Positions 1 to 5,973 of a DNA stretch of 8,529 bases are shown one piece after another; within the stretch, counting starts at the first letter, position 1, and every line of letters starts with the position of its first letter. The stretch is from an uncultured Oscillospiraceae bacterium. Lineage in GTDB: Bacteria; Bacillota_A; Clostridia; Oscillospirales; Oscillospiraceae. Position numbers and translations under genes: made by a program. The stretch is from positions 1-8,529 of the forward strand of contig CAKTGD010000069.1 of the NCBI GenBank assembly GCA_934561335.1. Reading direction: 5' to 3'. Under the pieces are notes generated by a model. The model was not told where the DNA came from, did not search any database, and was given only the letters and a program-made list of their open reading frames with translations.

Positions 1-633
1 GAGAATCTGGAGCTGCTGGAGAAGGGCACCTGCAACCTGTTCCACCATGTGAACACCATCAAGAAGTCCGGCATCAATCCCGTGGTTTGCATCAACCGCT
101 TCTACACCGACACCGATGCCGAAATCGCCCTGCTGAAGAGACTGTGCCAGGAGCGCGGCGTCCGCTGCGCCGAGTCCAACCATTGGCGCTTCGGCGGCGA
201 GGGTGCCATCGAGCTGGCCAAGACCGTGGTGGAGGCCTGCGAGGATCCGGTCAACGTCAAGTTCCTGTATGATCTGGATATGCCGCTGCGTCAGCGCGTT
301 GAGCTGATCGCCAAGGAGGTCTACGGCGCTGACGGTGTGGATTGGGCCCCGCTGGCCGTTCAGAAGGCGGAGCGCTTTGAGGCTGATCCCAAGTACGCCG
401 ACTACTGCACCATGATGGTCAAGACACACCTCTCCCTGTCCGACGATCCCAACAAGAAGGGCGTGCCGACCGGCTGGCGCCTGACCATCCGCGACGTTCT
501 GGAGTATGGCGGCGCCAAGTTCCTGTGCCCCATGGCCGGTACTATCTCCATGATGCCCGGTACCGCGGCCAATCCCGCCTATCGCCGCATCGATGTGGAT
601 ACCGAGACCGGCAAGGTCAGCGGCCTGTTTTGA
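1..633 (+). CDS. fhs: Formate--tetrahydrofolate ligase, C-terminal part (5' end outside window)
   Basis: This enzyme joins formate to tetrahydrofolate using ATP, giving 10-formyl-THF, the entry step of the THF methyl branch in the cytoplasm. The reading frame is open from base 1, so about 210 C-terminal residues are present of a family length near 555. Family features visible are the [10 protein letters not shown] stretch, [13 protein letters not shown], the SLSDDP motif, and the C-terminal block ending SGLF. The usual MPGLPK-x-PAA block near the end reads [10 protein letters not shown] here, so this is a divergent clade member. The ATP-binding N-terminal half is not visible. A strong terminator follows, so fhs seems to be transcribed separately from the fchA-folD genes. 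The identification is firm; only the missing 5' part is unknown. Confidence 0.96.
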   Translation, partial: ENLELLEKGTCNLFHHVNTIKKSGINPVVCINRFYTDTDAEIALLKRLCQERGVRCAESNHWRFGGEGAIELAKTVVEACEDPVNVKFLYDLDMPLRQRVELIAKEVYGADGVDWAPLAVQKAERFEADPKYADYCTMMVKTHLSLSDDPNKKGVPTGWRLTIRDVLEYGGAKFLCPMAGTISMMPGTAANPAYRRIDVDTETGKVSGLF

Positions 634-659
634 TTACCGGCGAAAAATGATTGGATAGA

Positions 660-679
660 TTCACGTCTGCGGACGTGAA
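660..679 (+). other. Short perfect stem-loop in the fhs-fchA gap
   Basis: TTCACGTC (660-667) pairs perfectly with GACGTGAA (672-679) around a TGCG loop. A TTTTT run follows at 691-695, 11 bases after the stem, which is too far for a standard intrinsic terminator. It may be a weak first terminator, a 3'-end stabilising hairpin of fhs, or part of a larger RNA. The rest of 634-734 shows no ORF and no riboswitch class that I recognise. Confidence 0.45.
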
Positions 680-734
680 CTCTGCGAGGCTTTTTAGGAC
701 GTATTAAGGCTATTTTCGGATACTTACATGCAAG

Positions 735-769
735 AAAGCTCCGGCGGCTTGAAGCCGCTGGAGCTTTTT
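735..769 (+). terminator. Rho-independent terminator of fhs
   Basis: The left arm (735-748) pairs with the right arm (754-767) over 14 positions, including one G-T wobble, around a TTGAA loop. The stem core is GC-rich (GCGGC/GCCGC) and the right arm runs into TTTTT at 765-769. This is a textbook intrinsic terminator on the plus strand. It isolates fhs from the downstream operon, which then needs its own promoter or readthrough. I found no convincing -35/-10 pair between 770 and 826. Confidence 0.9.
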
Positions 770-826
770 CCATCAAGAGTGCTTTCGCCACAATGAGAGT
801 ATTTCGGAAACAACGAGGAGTGAACT

Positions 827-1447
827 ATGGATTATACCACCAAGTCCTGCCGTGAATTTGTCACGGTTCTGGCTTCCAATGAGCCTGCACCCGGCGGCGG
901 CGGTGCTTCCGCGCTGGTGGCTGCCATCGGCACGGCGCTGGGCAACATGGTCGGCTCGCTGACCGTGGGCAAGAAGAAATATGCCGATGTGGAGGCAGAG
1001 ATCGTTGCCCTGCAAAAGAAGTGCGATACGCTTCAGAGCGAGCTGCTGGATCAGGTGCCCGCCGACGCGGAGGGCTTTATCCCGCTGGCCAACGCCTACG
1101 GCATTCCCAAGGATGACCCCGACCGGCCCCGCATTATGGAGGAGGCCACCATCACCGCCTGCCGTGTGCCCATGCACATTATGGAGCTGTGCTGCGAGGC
1201 AATCGACGCCATTGCCGTGTTCGCAGAGAAGGGCTCCCGTCTGGCGGTGTCCGACGCAGGCTGCGGCGCCGCCATCGTGAAGGCGGCCTTGCAGGCGGCG
1301 TCTTTGAACGTGTTCATCAACACAAAAACCCTGCAAAACCGCGATGTGGCCGAAGAGATGAACGCCAAGTGCCTGACCATGCTGGATGTGTACGGCAAGA
1401 AGGCCGACGGTATTTTTGAGACCGTCAAGGCCGGTTTCTTCAAATAA
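827..1447 (+). CDS. fchA: Methenyltetrahydrofolate cyclohydrolase (cyclodeaminase/cyclohydrolase family)
   Basis: This protein is predicted to interconvert 10-formyl-THF and 5,10-methenyl-THF, the step after Fhs. It has 206 residues, the usual size for a stand-alone FTCD_C (formiminotransferase-cyclodeaminase C-terminal) protein. The family signature PAPGGGGASA lies at residues 20-29, followed by a helical body, the DAEGF motif near residues 80-84, SDAGCGA at 142-148 and NVFIN at 161-165. GAGGAG at 815-820, six bases before the ATG, supports the start. It is followed after 14 bases by folD. A formimino-THF cyclodeaminase role is the alternative, but no histidine-degradation genes are nearby and the folate context favours cyclohydrolase. 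The downstream FolD seems to lack this activity, so FchA is probably the real cyclohydrolase here. Confidence 0.9.
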   Translation: MDYTTKSCREFVTVLASNEPAPGGGGASALVAAIGTALGNMVGSLTVGKKKYADVEAEIVALQKKCDTLQSELLDQVPADAEGFIPLANAYGIPKDDPDRPRIMEEATITACRVPMHIMELCCEAIDAIAVFAEKGSRLAVSDAGCGAAIVKAALQAASLNVFINTKTLQNRDVAEEMNAKCLTMLDVYGKKADGIFETVKAGFFK

Positions 1448-1461
1448 GGGAGGATCAGACT

Positions 1462-2340
1462 ATGGCAAAGCAATTACTGGGCAAAGAAGTAACCGCCGCC
1501 ATGAACGAGCGCTTGCAGCAGCGAGTGGCGGCACTGAAGGAAAAGGGCGTTATGCCGAAGCTGGCCATCATCCGCTGCGGTGAGAATCCCTCCGACCTGT
1601 CCTATGAAAAGGGAGCTACCTCCCGTGCCGAGCTGATCGGCGTGGATGTGGTGAAGTTCCTGCTGCCGGAGGATGTGACCAAGGAGGCGCTGATCGACCA
1701 GATCGAGGCCATCAACGCCGATGAGAGCATCCACGGATGCCTGCTGTTCCGCCCCCTGCCCAAGCACCTGAAAGCGGAGCAGGATGAGATCTGCAACCAT
1801 CTGGCTGCCTGCAAGGACGTTGACGCCATGACCGACCTGTCCAACGCCGGTGTGTTCATGGGTAAGAAGCTGGGCTTCGCGCCCTGTACCCCGCAGGCCT
1901 GCATGGAGATTCTGGACTACTACGGCATTGACTGCACCGGCAAGAAGGCCGTGGTGATCGGCCGCTCGCTGGTGGTGGGTAAGCCGGCCGCCATGATGCT
2001 GCTGGGCAAAAACGCCACCGTTACGGTTTGCCACACGAAAACCAAGGACGTGCAGGCTGTGGCGCGGGAGGCCGACATTCTGGTGTCCGCCGCCGGTGTG
2101 CTGAAGAGCCTGAGCGGCGACTATGTCCGGCCGGGCCAGATCGTCATCGACGTATCCATGAACTGGGATCCCGACAAGGTAACCTCCAAGGGCAAGGGCG
2201 GCATGGCGGGCGACGCCGTGTTTGCCGAGGTGGAGCCGATCGTTGAGGCGATTACCCCCGTGCCCGGCGGTGTGGGCGCCGTGACCACCTCGGTACTGAT
2301 CGGCCATGTGGTGGAGGCTGCCGAACGCACACTGGCGTAA
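1462..2340 (+). CDS. folD: Methylenetetrahydrofolate dehydrogenase, FolD family (cyclohydrolase site apparently degenerate)
   Basis: FolD proteins oxidise or reduce between 5,10-methylene-THF and 5,10-methenyl-THF with NAD(P), and usually also carry cyclohydrolase activity. The protein has 292 residues, normal for the family. The dinucleotide-binding motif GRSLVVGKP is at 167-175, KDVDAMTD with the conserved Asp121 is at 118-125, and TPVPGGVGAVTTSV is at 265-278. The catalytic tyrosine is present (Tyr48), but the lysine expected four residues later is Ala52, and the glutamine of the usual VQLPLP motif is Phe96 (LFRPLP). These are the two residues tied to cyclohydrolase activity in the human enzyme (Lys56, Gln100), so this copy may be dehydrogenase only. 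GGGAGG lies eight bases before the ATG. The focA-like gene follows after 12 bases, indicating one operon. Confidence 0.95.
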   Translation: MAKQLLGKEVTAAMNERLQQRVAALKEKGVMPKLAIIRCGENPSDLSYEKGATSRAELIGVDVVKFLLPEDVTKEALIDQIEAINADESIHGCLLFRPLPKHLKAEQDEICNHLAACKDVDAMTDLSNAGVFMGKKLGFAPCTPQACMEILDYYGIDCTGKKAVVIGRSLVVGKPAAMMLLGKNATVTVCHTKTKDVQAVAREADILVSAAGVLKSLSGDYVRPGQIVIDVSMNWDPDKVTSKGKGGMAGDAVFAEVEPIVEAITPVPGGVGAVTTSVLIGHVVEAAERTLA

Positions 2341-2352
2341 GGAGGGCTGAGC

Positions 2353-3171
2353 ATGAATCTGTTTTCCCCTGCCGAAATTACGGCCAACTATGCCGAAGCC
2401 GGCGTGAAAAAGAGCAGCATGCCTGTCTGCAAAATGCTGCTGCTGGGCGTGCTGGCCGGTATGCTGATCGCCTTTCCCTCCTGCGTGACCAACATAGCCA
2501 GCTACGGACTGGACAACAACAGCACCATCCGGACGGTTTCCGGGCTGCTGTTCGCCTTCGGCCTGGGCATGGTGGTGCTGATCGGCGCGGAGCTGTTCAC
2601 CGGCAATACGCTGATTTTCATCAGTGTGCTGGACAAGAAGGTGCGCCTTGCCGCCATGCTGAAGGACTGGCTGTTCGTCTACATCGGCAATTTCATCGGA
2701 TCCATGCTGGTGGCGGTGCTGTGCGCCAAATTCGGTTGGCTTTCCGCCAGCGGCAACCTGCTGGCGACCTATGCCATGAAGGTGGCGATGGGCAAGATGA
2801 CCATGCCCTTCCAGAACGCCTTCTTTATGGGCTTTTTGTGCAACGTGCTGGTGACCATCGGCGTGCTGCTGAGCTTGGGCGCTAAGGATACCACCGGACG
2901 GTTCATCGGCGCATGGGCACCGGTGATGTTCTTCGTCACCTGCGGCTTTAACCACTCCATCGCCGACATGACCTACTGCACCATGGGCCTGTTCGCCAAA
3001 ACCGTGCCCGCCTATGCCGAGACGGCGCAGGCACTTGGCATGGACCTGGGCGCTCTGACCTGGGGCAACTACTTTGTGGGCAACATGCTGCCTGTGACGC
3101 TGGGCAACATTCTGGGCGGCATGTTTGTGGGCTTTACCATGTGGTTTGGCTTTTTGCGGAAGGCAAAATAA
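2353..3171 (+). CDS. Formate/nitrite transporter (FNT) family, probable formate channel
   Basis: This is an inner-membrane pentameric channel family moving formate, nitrite or related small anions; beside fhs, fchA and folD, formate is the likely substrate. The protein has 272 residues with about six hydrophobic helices (roughly 26-46, 62-90, 106-126, 156-176, 185-205 and 241-266). Family hallmarks are the Omega-loop motif GAELFTGN at 78-85, the central pore histidine in CGFNHSIADM (His201), and NMLPVTLGNILGG at 244-256. The residue before the pore histidine is Asn where FocA usually has Glu (GFEHSIAN). The start is set by GGAGGG immediately after the folD stop. Whether it imports or exports formate cannot be told from sequence. 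FocA, FdhC and NirC types share this fold, so no symbol is assigned. Confidence 0.93.
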   Translation: MNLFSPAEITANYAEAGVKKSSMPVCKMLLLGVLAGMLIAFPSCVTNIASYGLDNNSTIRTVSGLLFAFGLGMVVLIGAELFTGNTLIFISVLDKKVRLAAMLKDWLFVYIGNFIGSMLVAVLCAKFGWLSASGNLLATYAMKVAMGKMTMPFQNAFFMGFLCNVLVTIGVLLSLGAKDTTGRFIGAWAPVMFFVTCGFNHSIADMTYCTMGLFAKTVPAYAETAQALGMDLGALTWGNYFVGNMLPVTLGNILGGMFVGFTMWFGFLRKAK

Positions 3172-3184
3172 GACAGGATAAAGG

Positions 3185-3210
3185 GCAGGGGAGAGGGGGC
3201 TCTCCCCTGC
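3185..3210 (+). other. Perfect 11-bp stem-loop between the formate channel and DUF1638 genes
   Basis: GCAGGGGAGAG (3185-3195) pairs exactly with CTCTCCCCTGC (3200-3210) around a GGGG loop. The next bases are GCCATTAG, with no U-run until TTTT at 3225-3228, so it is not a standard intrinsic terminator. It may be a partial terminator, a pausing element, or a 3' stabilising structure that lowers expression of the two downstream genes relative to fchA-folD-channel. The stem itself is certain; its function is inferred. Confidence 0.55.
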
Positions 3211-3245
3211 GCCATTAGAAAGGGTTTTATAAGGGGGCGTGGGCC

Positions 3246-3944
3246 TTGGACAAGAACGATACGCTGATCCTGTGCTGCACTTCGGTGCGGCGCCATCTGG
3301 ATGCAGCGCAGCGGAAAATGGGGACGGAATTTCCGGTGCAGGAACTGGATTGGAAAAATCACAAGGAGCCGGCACTTATGCATGAAACGCTGCTGCGCAC
3401 CATGGAGGGGCTGGCGGAAAACGTGACCACACTGCTCTCGTGCGTGTGCGGCTGCGGCGGCGTGTGGGAGGGCGTGACGCTCAAATGCCGCACGGTGCTG
3501 CCCAAAATGGACGACTGCGTTACCATGCTGCTGCAAACGGACGATCATCTCCGCCCTGACGCCAAGCAGCCCGGCCACATCTATTTTCGGGACTGTGACC
3601 GGGGCGGGCACTCGGTGGCGGCGTTCAAGGATGAGATCTGCCGCCGCTACGGCATGGAGATCGGCACATCCATCTTTGGCAGCTTTATGGAGGGCTATCA
3701 CCACGCCGACATGATCGACACCGGCGTATATGACTGCTATGCCGAGGACTTTGTGGCGGAGATGCAGCAGTGCGCCGACCTGATCCGATGTGATCTGGAT
3801 TATGTGACCGGCAGCAACCGGGTGCTGGAAAATCTGGTGTCCGGCCGGTGGCAGGAGCAGTTTACCGTGCTGGAGGCGGGGCATACTATGACGGAGAAGG
3901 ACCTTTTTCCGGACGGACAAACCGCCCGGCGGCCCTTATACTGA
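3246..3944 (+). CDS. DUF1638 domain protein, function unknown
   Basis: The 232-residue protein matches the DUF1638 family by eye: an N-terminal LILCCTS strand, a central glycine/cysteine motif CVCGCGGVWEG at 66-76, and the KMDDCVTMLLQ motif at 87-97, then a GHIYF segment. No transmembrane segment or signal peptide is seen. The start codon is TTG, supported by GGGGG at 3233-3237 eight bases upstream; the next in-frame ATG (3318) would remove the first conserved strand. From memory, DUF1638 genes often sit near corrinoid methyltransferase (MttB/MtaA-like) genes in methanogens and acetogens, which suggests a C1 or corrinoid role, but no enzymatic activity can be assigned. Here it lies in a folate C1 operon, 17 bases before the cyclo-ligase gene. 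Cys66, Cys68, Cys70 and Cys91 could bind a metal. Confidence 0.8.
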   Translation: MDKNDTLILCCTSVRRHLDAAQRKMGTEFPVQELDWKNHKEPALMHETLLRTMEGLAENVTTLLSCVCGCGGVWEGVTLKCRTVLPKMDDCVTMLLQTDDHLRPDAKQPGHIYFRDCDRGGHSVAAFKDEICRRYGMEIGTSIFGSFMEGYHHADMIDTGVYDCYAEDFVAEMQQCADLIRCDLDYVTGSNRVLENLVSGRWQEQFTVLEAGHTMTEKDLFPDGQTARRPLY

Positions 3945-3948
3945 CGGC

Positions 3949-3954
3949 AGGAGG
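3949..3954 (+). promoter_or_regulatory. Ribosome binding site that decides the cyclo-ligase start
   Basis: AGGAGG is placed seven bases before ATG 3962. The open frame extends upstream to ATG 3848, but that region overlaps the DUF1638 gene, has no similar site and encodes no family sequence, so 3962 is taken as the true start. Confidence 0.85.
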
Positions 3955-3961
3955 AAAGCAT

Positions 3962-4786
3962 ATGATTATGGACGGATGCCAAGGAAAGCCCCGCACGCCA
4001 ACGATCCGGGAAAAGACATGCCCTGTATGCGGCAATACCATCGAGATTTTTTCCACCGACACGCAGGTGACGTGCGATGTGTGCGGCTTTGTGGCCTATA
4101 ACGATGCGCTCAGCTGTGTACAGTGGTGCCAGTATGCCCGCAAATGCGTGGGTGATGAGATGTACGAGCGGATGATGGAGATTGCCCGCCGACAGAAGGC
4201 GGAGCGCGCAAAAAAGGAGTTGCCCGTTACGGAGAAAAAGCAGGCGCTGCGCCGGAAGGTGCGGACAATGGAGCGTATTCTGCCCCAGACGTACCGCGAC
4301 AGCGCCGCCGCAGCCATCTGCCAACGGGTAACGGAGCTGCCGGAATATGAGGCGGCAAAAACGGTTTTTGCCTATATGGGGACCGACCGCGAGATCGATA
4401 CCACGGCGCTGCTGCAGGATGTGCTGAACCGGGGCAAAACGCTGTGCCTGCCCCGCTGCGGGCGGGAACACACCATGGCCCTGTGCCGGGTGGAAACGCT
4501 GGAGCAGCTGGCACCGGGCGCCTATGGAATTCTGGAGCCGGTAGAAAGCTGCGGCATACTGACGCCGGAGGAGATCGACCTGACGGTAACGCCGTGCCTT
4601 ACCTGTGACCGGCAGGGCAATCGGCTGGGGCAGGGCGGCGGGTATTATGACCGCTTCTTCGGAGTCTATCAGGGGCCGGCGGTGCTGCTGTGCCGCGAAA
4701 AGCTGATGGCGGAGGAGGTTCCGGTGGAGGCCCATGACAGGCGATTTGATCTTCTGGTGACGGAAAACGCCGTCTATCGGCTGTAA
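3962..4786 (+). CDS. 5-formyltetrahydrofolate cyclo-ligase with N-terminal zinc-ribbon extension
   Basis: The C-terminal part (about residues 88-274) is a 5-formyl-THF cyclo-ligase (MTHFS), which uses ATP to convert inhibitory 5-formyl-THF to 5,10-methenyl-THF and so returns it to the FchA/FolD pool. Diagnostic motifs are KKQALRRKVR at 92-101, PRC at 164-166, GAYGILEP at 186-193, GNRLGQGGGYYDRF at 219-232 and VPVEAHDRRFDLLVTE at 253-268. MTHFS proteins are usually 180-200 residues; this one has 274. The extra N-terminus holds CPVC (20-23) and CDVC (38-41), a zinc-ribbon-like pair, followed by CVQWCQYARKC (52-62), a second cysteine cluster. The fusion is one continuous frame. It is last in the folate operon. 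The MTHFS assignment is firm; the role of the zinc-ribbon is unknown (regulation, partner docking or metal sensing are possible). Confidence 0.9.
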   Translation: MIMDGCQGKPRTPTIREKTCPVCGNTIEIFSTDTQVTCDVCGFVAYNDALSCVQWCQYARKCVGDEMYERMMEIARRQKAERAKKELPVTEKKQALRRKVRTMERILPQTYRDSAAAAICQRVTELPEYEAAKTVFAYMGTDREIDTTALLQDVLNRGKTLCLPRCGREHTMALCRVETLEQLAPGAYGILEPVESCGILTPEEIDLTVTPCLTCDRQGNRLGQGGGYYDRFFGVYQGPAVLLCREKLMAEEVPVEAHDRRFDLLVTENAVYRL

Positions 4787-4851
4787 AACCCACGGAAGAT
4801 GGGGAAGCTGCGCGGTGTGGCTTTCACTCCCGCGATGAATGTGATAAACGT

Positions 4852-4896
4852 AAAAAAGCGAGCAAACAAACCCTTAACGGATTTGTTTGCTCGCTT
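4852..4896 (-). terminator. Perfect 15-bp stem terminator for the minus-strand radical SAM gene
   Basis: AAGCGAGCAAACAAA (4856-4870) pairs exactly with its reverse complement at 4882-4896 around an 11-base loop. Read on the minus strand the stem ends in a run of six T (from 4857 down to 4852), 25 bases after the stop of the gene ending at 4922. On the plus strand the stem is followed by GATTCATGG, not a U-run, so it would only weakly stop the cyclo-ligase transcript. It sits between two convergent operons and may serve both. The rest of 4787-4921 holds nothing else recognisable. Confidence 0.88.
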
Positions 4897-4921
4897 GATT
4901 CATGGTGGCTGCAATCGGCTG

Positions 4922-5806
4922 TCAGAAATCAACGGTGCCGTTGATCACATGCAGGTCGTAGGGCTCGTAAACCGCCTTGCGGTAGGCGTCCACGTCCATT
5001 TTCACACCGGTCCAATCGCTGTGGATTTCACCGGTCTGCTTGATCAGCACATCATAAAGGATATCATACGTCACGCCGTCTGCGCCTGTTTCGACAATGG
5101 TGGAATAGGGCAGCGTTTTGTGATAGGTCAGGTGCAGCCCCTTATACTCGAAATGGAAGCCGTTGCGCATCCGGCAGCCGTCCAGCCCCTTATAGGTGAA
5201 CAGGCGGCGCAGATCGTGCAGAATCTGGTCATGCTCTTCATCATACAGGTTGTCCGGCGTGGTGGCGGTATAGTCATAGCGGAACTGCACCGGAATACCG
5301 TAGGGCAGAAACCGCTCTACGTAGGCGGGCAGCTTGTCGGAAGGATAGCGCTTGTACAGCACGCAGTTGATCCGCGTGGGGCAGGCAATGCGGCCCAGCA
5401 CCTGATCGGGGCTTTCCTCTACATACTTCTGCAAATGGCGGGAGATGTTCATGCAGGTGATTTTGTGGCGGTTACGCTGGGTAAAGGCCACCATCTCGTC
5501 CAGCGTGGTGTGCTCCTGCACGGGGAAAGTCGTGTTGATATACACCTTGTGGGTGGTGGGGATGGCGTCCAGCATTTGCTGCAGAGCATCCAGATCCGCC
5601 AGCGGCTCGCCGCCGGTAAACACGAAATCACACCGGGGCGTGATCGCGTCCAGTGTGCGGATGGATTCGATGATCTTTTTCAGAGAGAAGCCGGTGCAGT
5701 CGGCATATTCCTGCTTATTGATACAGAAAGGGCAATGGTTCTGGCAGTCGTAGGGCACGAACACCGTTACAGTTGCGCCGCCCTCTCGGGTCTTATAAGG
5801 ATTCAT
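4922..5806 (-). CDS. Radical SAM domain protein
   Basis: The 294-residue protein carries the radical SAM cluster motif C-x3-C-x2-C (Cys21, Cys25, Cys28 in YDCQNHCPFC) and the SAM-binding TGGEP motif at 64-68. It is therefore predicted to bind a [4Fe-4S] cluster and generate a 5'-deoxyadenosyl radical in the cytoplasm. The N-terminal GGATVTVFVPYDC layout resembles NrdG- or activase-like small radical SAM proteins. The C-terminal ~120 residues do not show a clear SPASM or twitch cysteine set, though Cys118, Cys142, Cys148 and Cys211 are present. The substrate is unknown. The frame is open upstream to 6106, but ATG 5806 fits: family sequence begins there and a promoter lies just upstream at 5847-5875. 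The ribosome site is weak (GGAAAGG, 13 bases before ATG). It ends at a strong terminator. Confidence 0.85.
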   Translation of the reverse strand: MNPYKTREGGATVTVFVPYDCQNHCPFCINKQEYADCTGFSLKKIIESIRTLDAITPRCDFVFTGGEPLADLDALQQMLDAIPTTHKVYINTTFPVQEHTTLDEMVAFTQRNRHKITCMNISRHLQKYVEESPDQVLGRIACPTRINCVLYKRYPSDKLPAYVERFLPYGIPVQFRYDYTATTPDNLYDEEHDQILHDLRRLFTYKGLDGCRMRNGFHFEYKGLHLTYHKTLPYSTIVETGADGVTYDILYDVLIKQTGEIHSDWTGVKMDVDAYRKAVYEPYDLHVINGTVDF

Positions 5807-5831
5807 GTATCTTGCAAAACCTTTCCAATGT

Positions 5832-5850
5832 GAATATTCGTCCAATATTG
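5832..5850. promoter_or_regulatory. Candidate operator: two AATATT palindromes 11 bp apart
   Basis: GAATATTC (5832-5839) and CAATATTG (5843-5850) are both perfect 8-bp palindromes sharing the AATATT core. Their centres are 11 bp apart, about one helical turn. They cover the predicted transcription start and part of the -10 box of the radical SAM promoter, where a repressor would act. AT-rich palindromes can arise by chance, so the regulatory role is inferred. Confidence 0.35.
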
Positions 5851-5875
5851 TATACCGCCAAAACGAGAAATGCAA
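5847..5875 (-). promoter_or_regulatory. Sigma-A-type promoter of the radical SAM gene
   Basis: On the minus strand TTGCAT (5875-5870) and TACAAT (5852-5847) are separated by exactly 17 bases. The -10 box matches consensus at five of six positions and the -35 box at three of six. Transcription would start near 5840, giving a leader of about 34 bases. Two T7 tracts lie just upstream of the -35 box. This suggests the radical SAM gene can be transcribed independently of the upstream flavoprotein operon. Confidence 0.6.
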
Positions 5876-5877
5876 GG

Positions 5878-5893
5878 AAAAAAAGCAAAAAAA
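5878..5893 (-). promoter_or_regulatory. Twin T-tracts upstream of the -35 box (UP-element-like)
   Basis: Two runs of seven T on the minus strand (5893-5887 and 5884-5878) repeat with a 9-bp period, ending two bases before the -35 hexamer. Such A/T tracts can bind the RNA polymerase alpha C-terminal domain or bend DNA. They could instead be the U-rich end of a poor terminator for the flavoprotein gene, but only a weak TTGTT/AACAA hairpin precedes them. Confidence 0.35.
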
Positions 5894-5973
5894 CGGTTGT
5901 TTAGTTATTAACAAAGGGAAATCTGCCTGCGGAAGCGGACATTTTTCACCGCGTTTGGTTTTTGCAGAAAGCT

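Noticed and set aside
770..826. Promoter for the fchA operon
   Set aside because: No hexamer pair with 16-18 base spacing and acceptable match was found, so no promoter is annotated although one is expected.
3228..3233. TATAAG as a -10 box before the DUF1638 gene
   Set aside because: No -35 box lies at the right spacing and transcription would start too close to the TTG to include the ribosome site.
1474..3375. 633-codon minus-strand open frame
   Set aside because: It is antisense to folD and the FNT gene, is rich in His, Gln and Gly as expected of a GC-rich shadow frame, and has no family motif.
3848..3961. Upstream ATG extension of the cyclo-ligase gene
   Set aside because: It overlaps the DUF1638 coding region and lacks a ribosome site, while AGGAGG lies seven bases before ATG 3962.
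3069..4735. Minus-strand frames opposite the DUF1638 and cyclo-ligase genes
   Set aside because: The plus strand has recognised families with good ribosome sites; the antisense frames show only shadow composition.
4799..5833. 344-codon plus-strand open frame
   Set aside because: It runs antisense through the radical SAM gene and across the terminator stem, has no ribosome site, and the opposite strand carries clear catalytic motifs.
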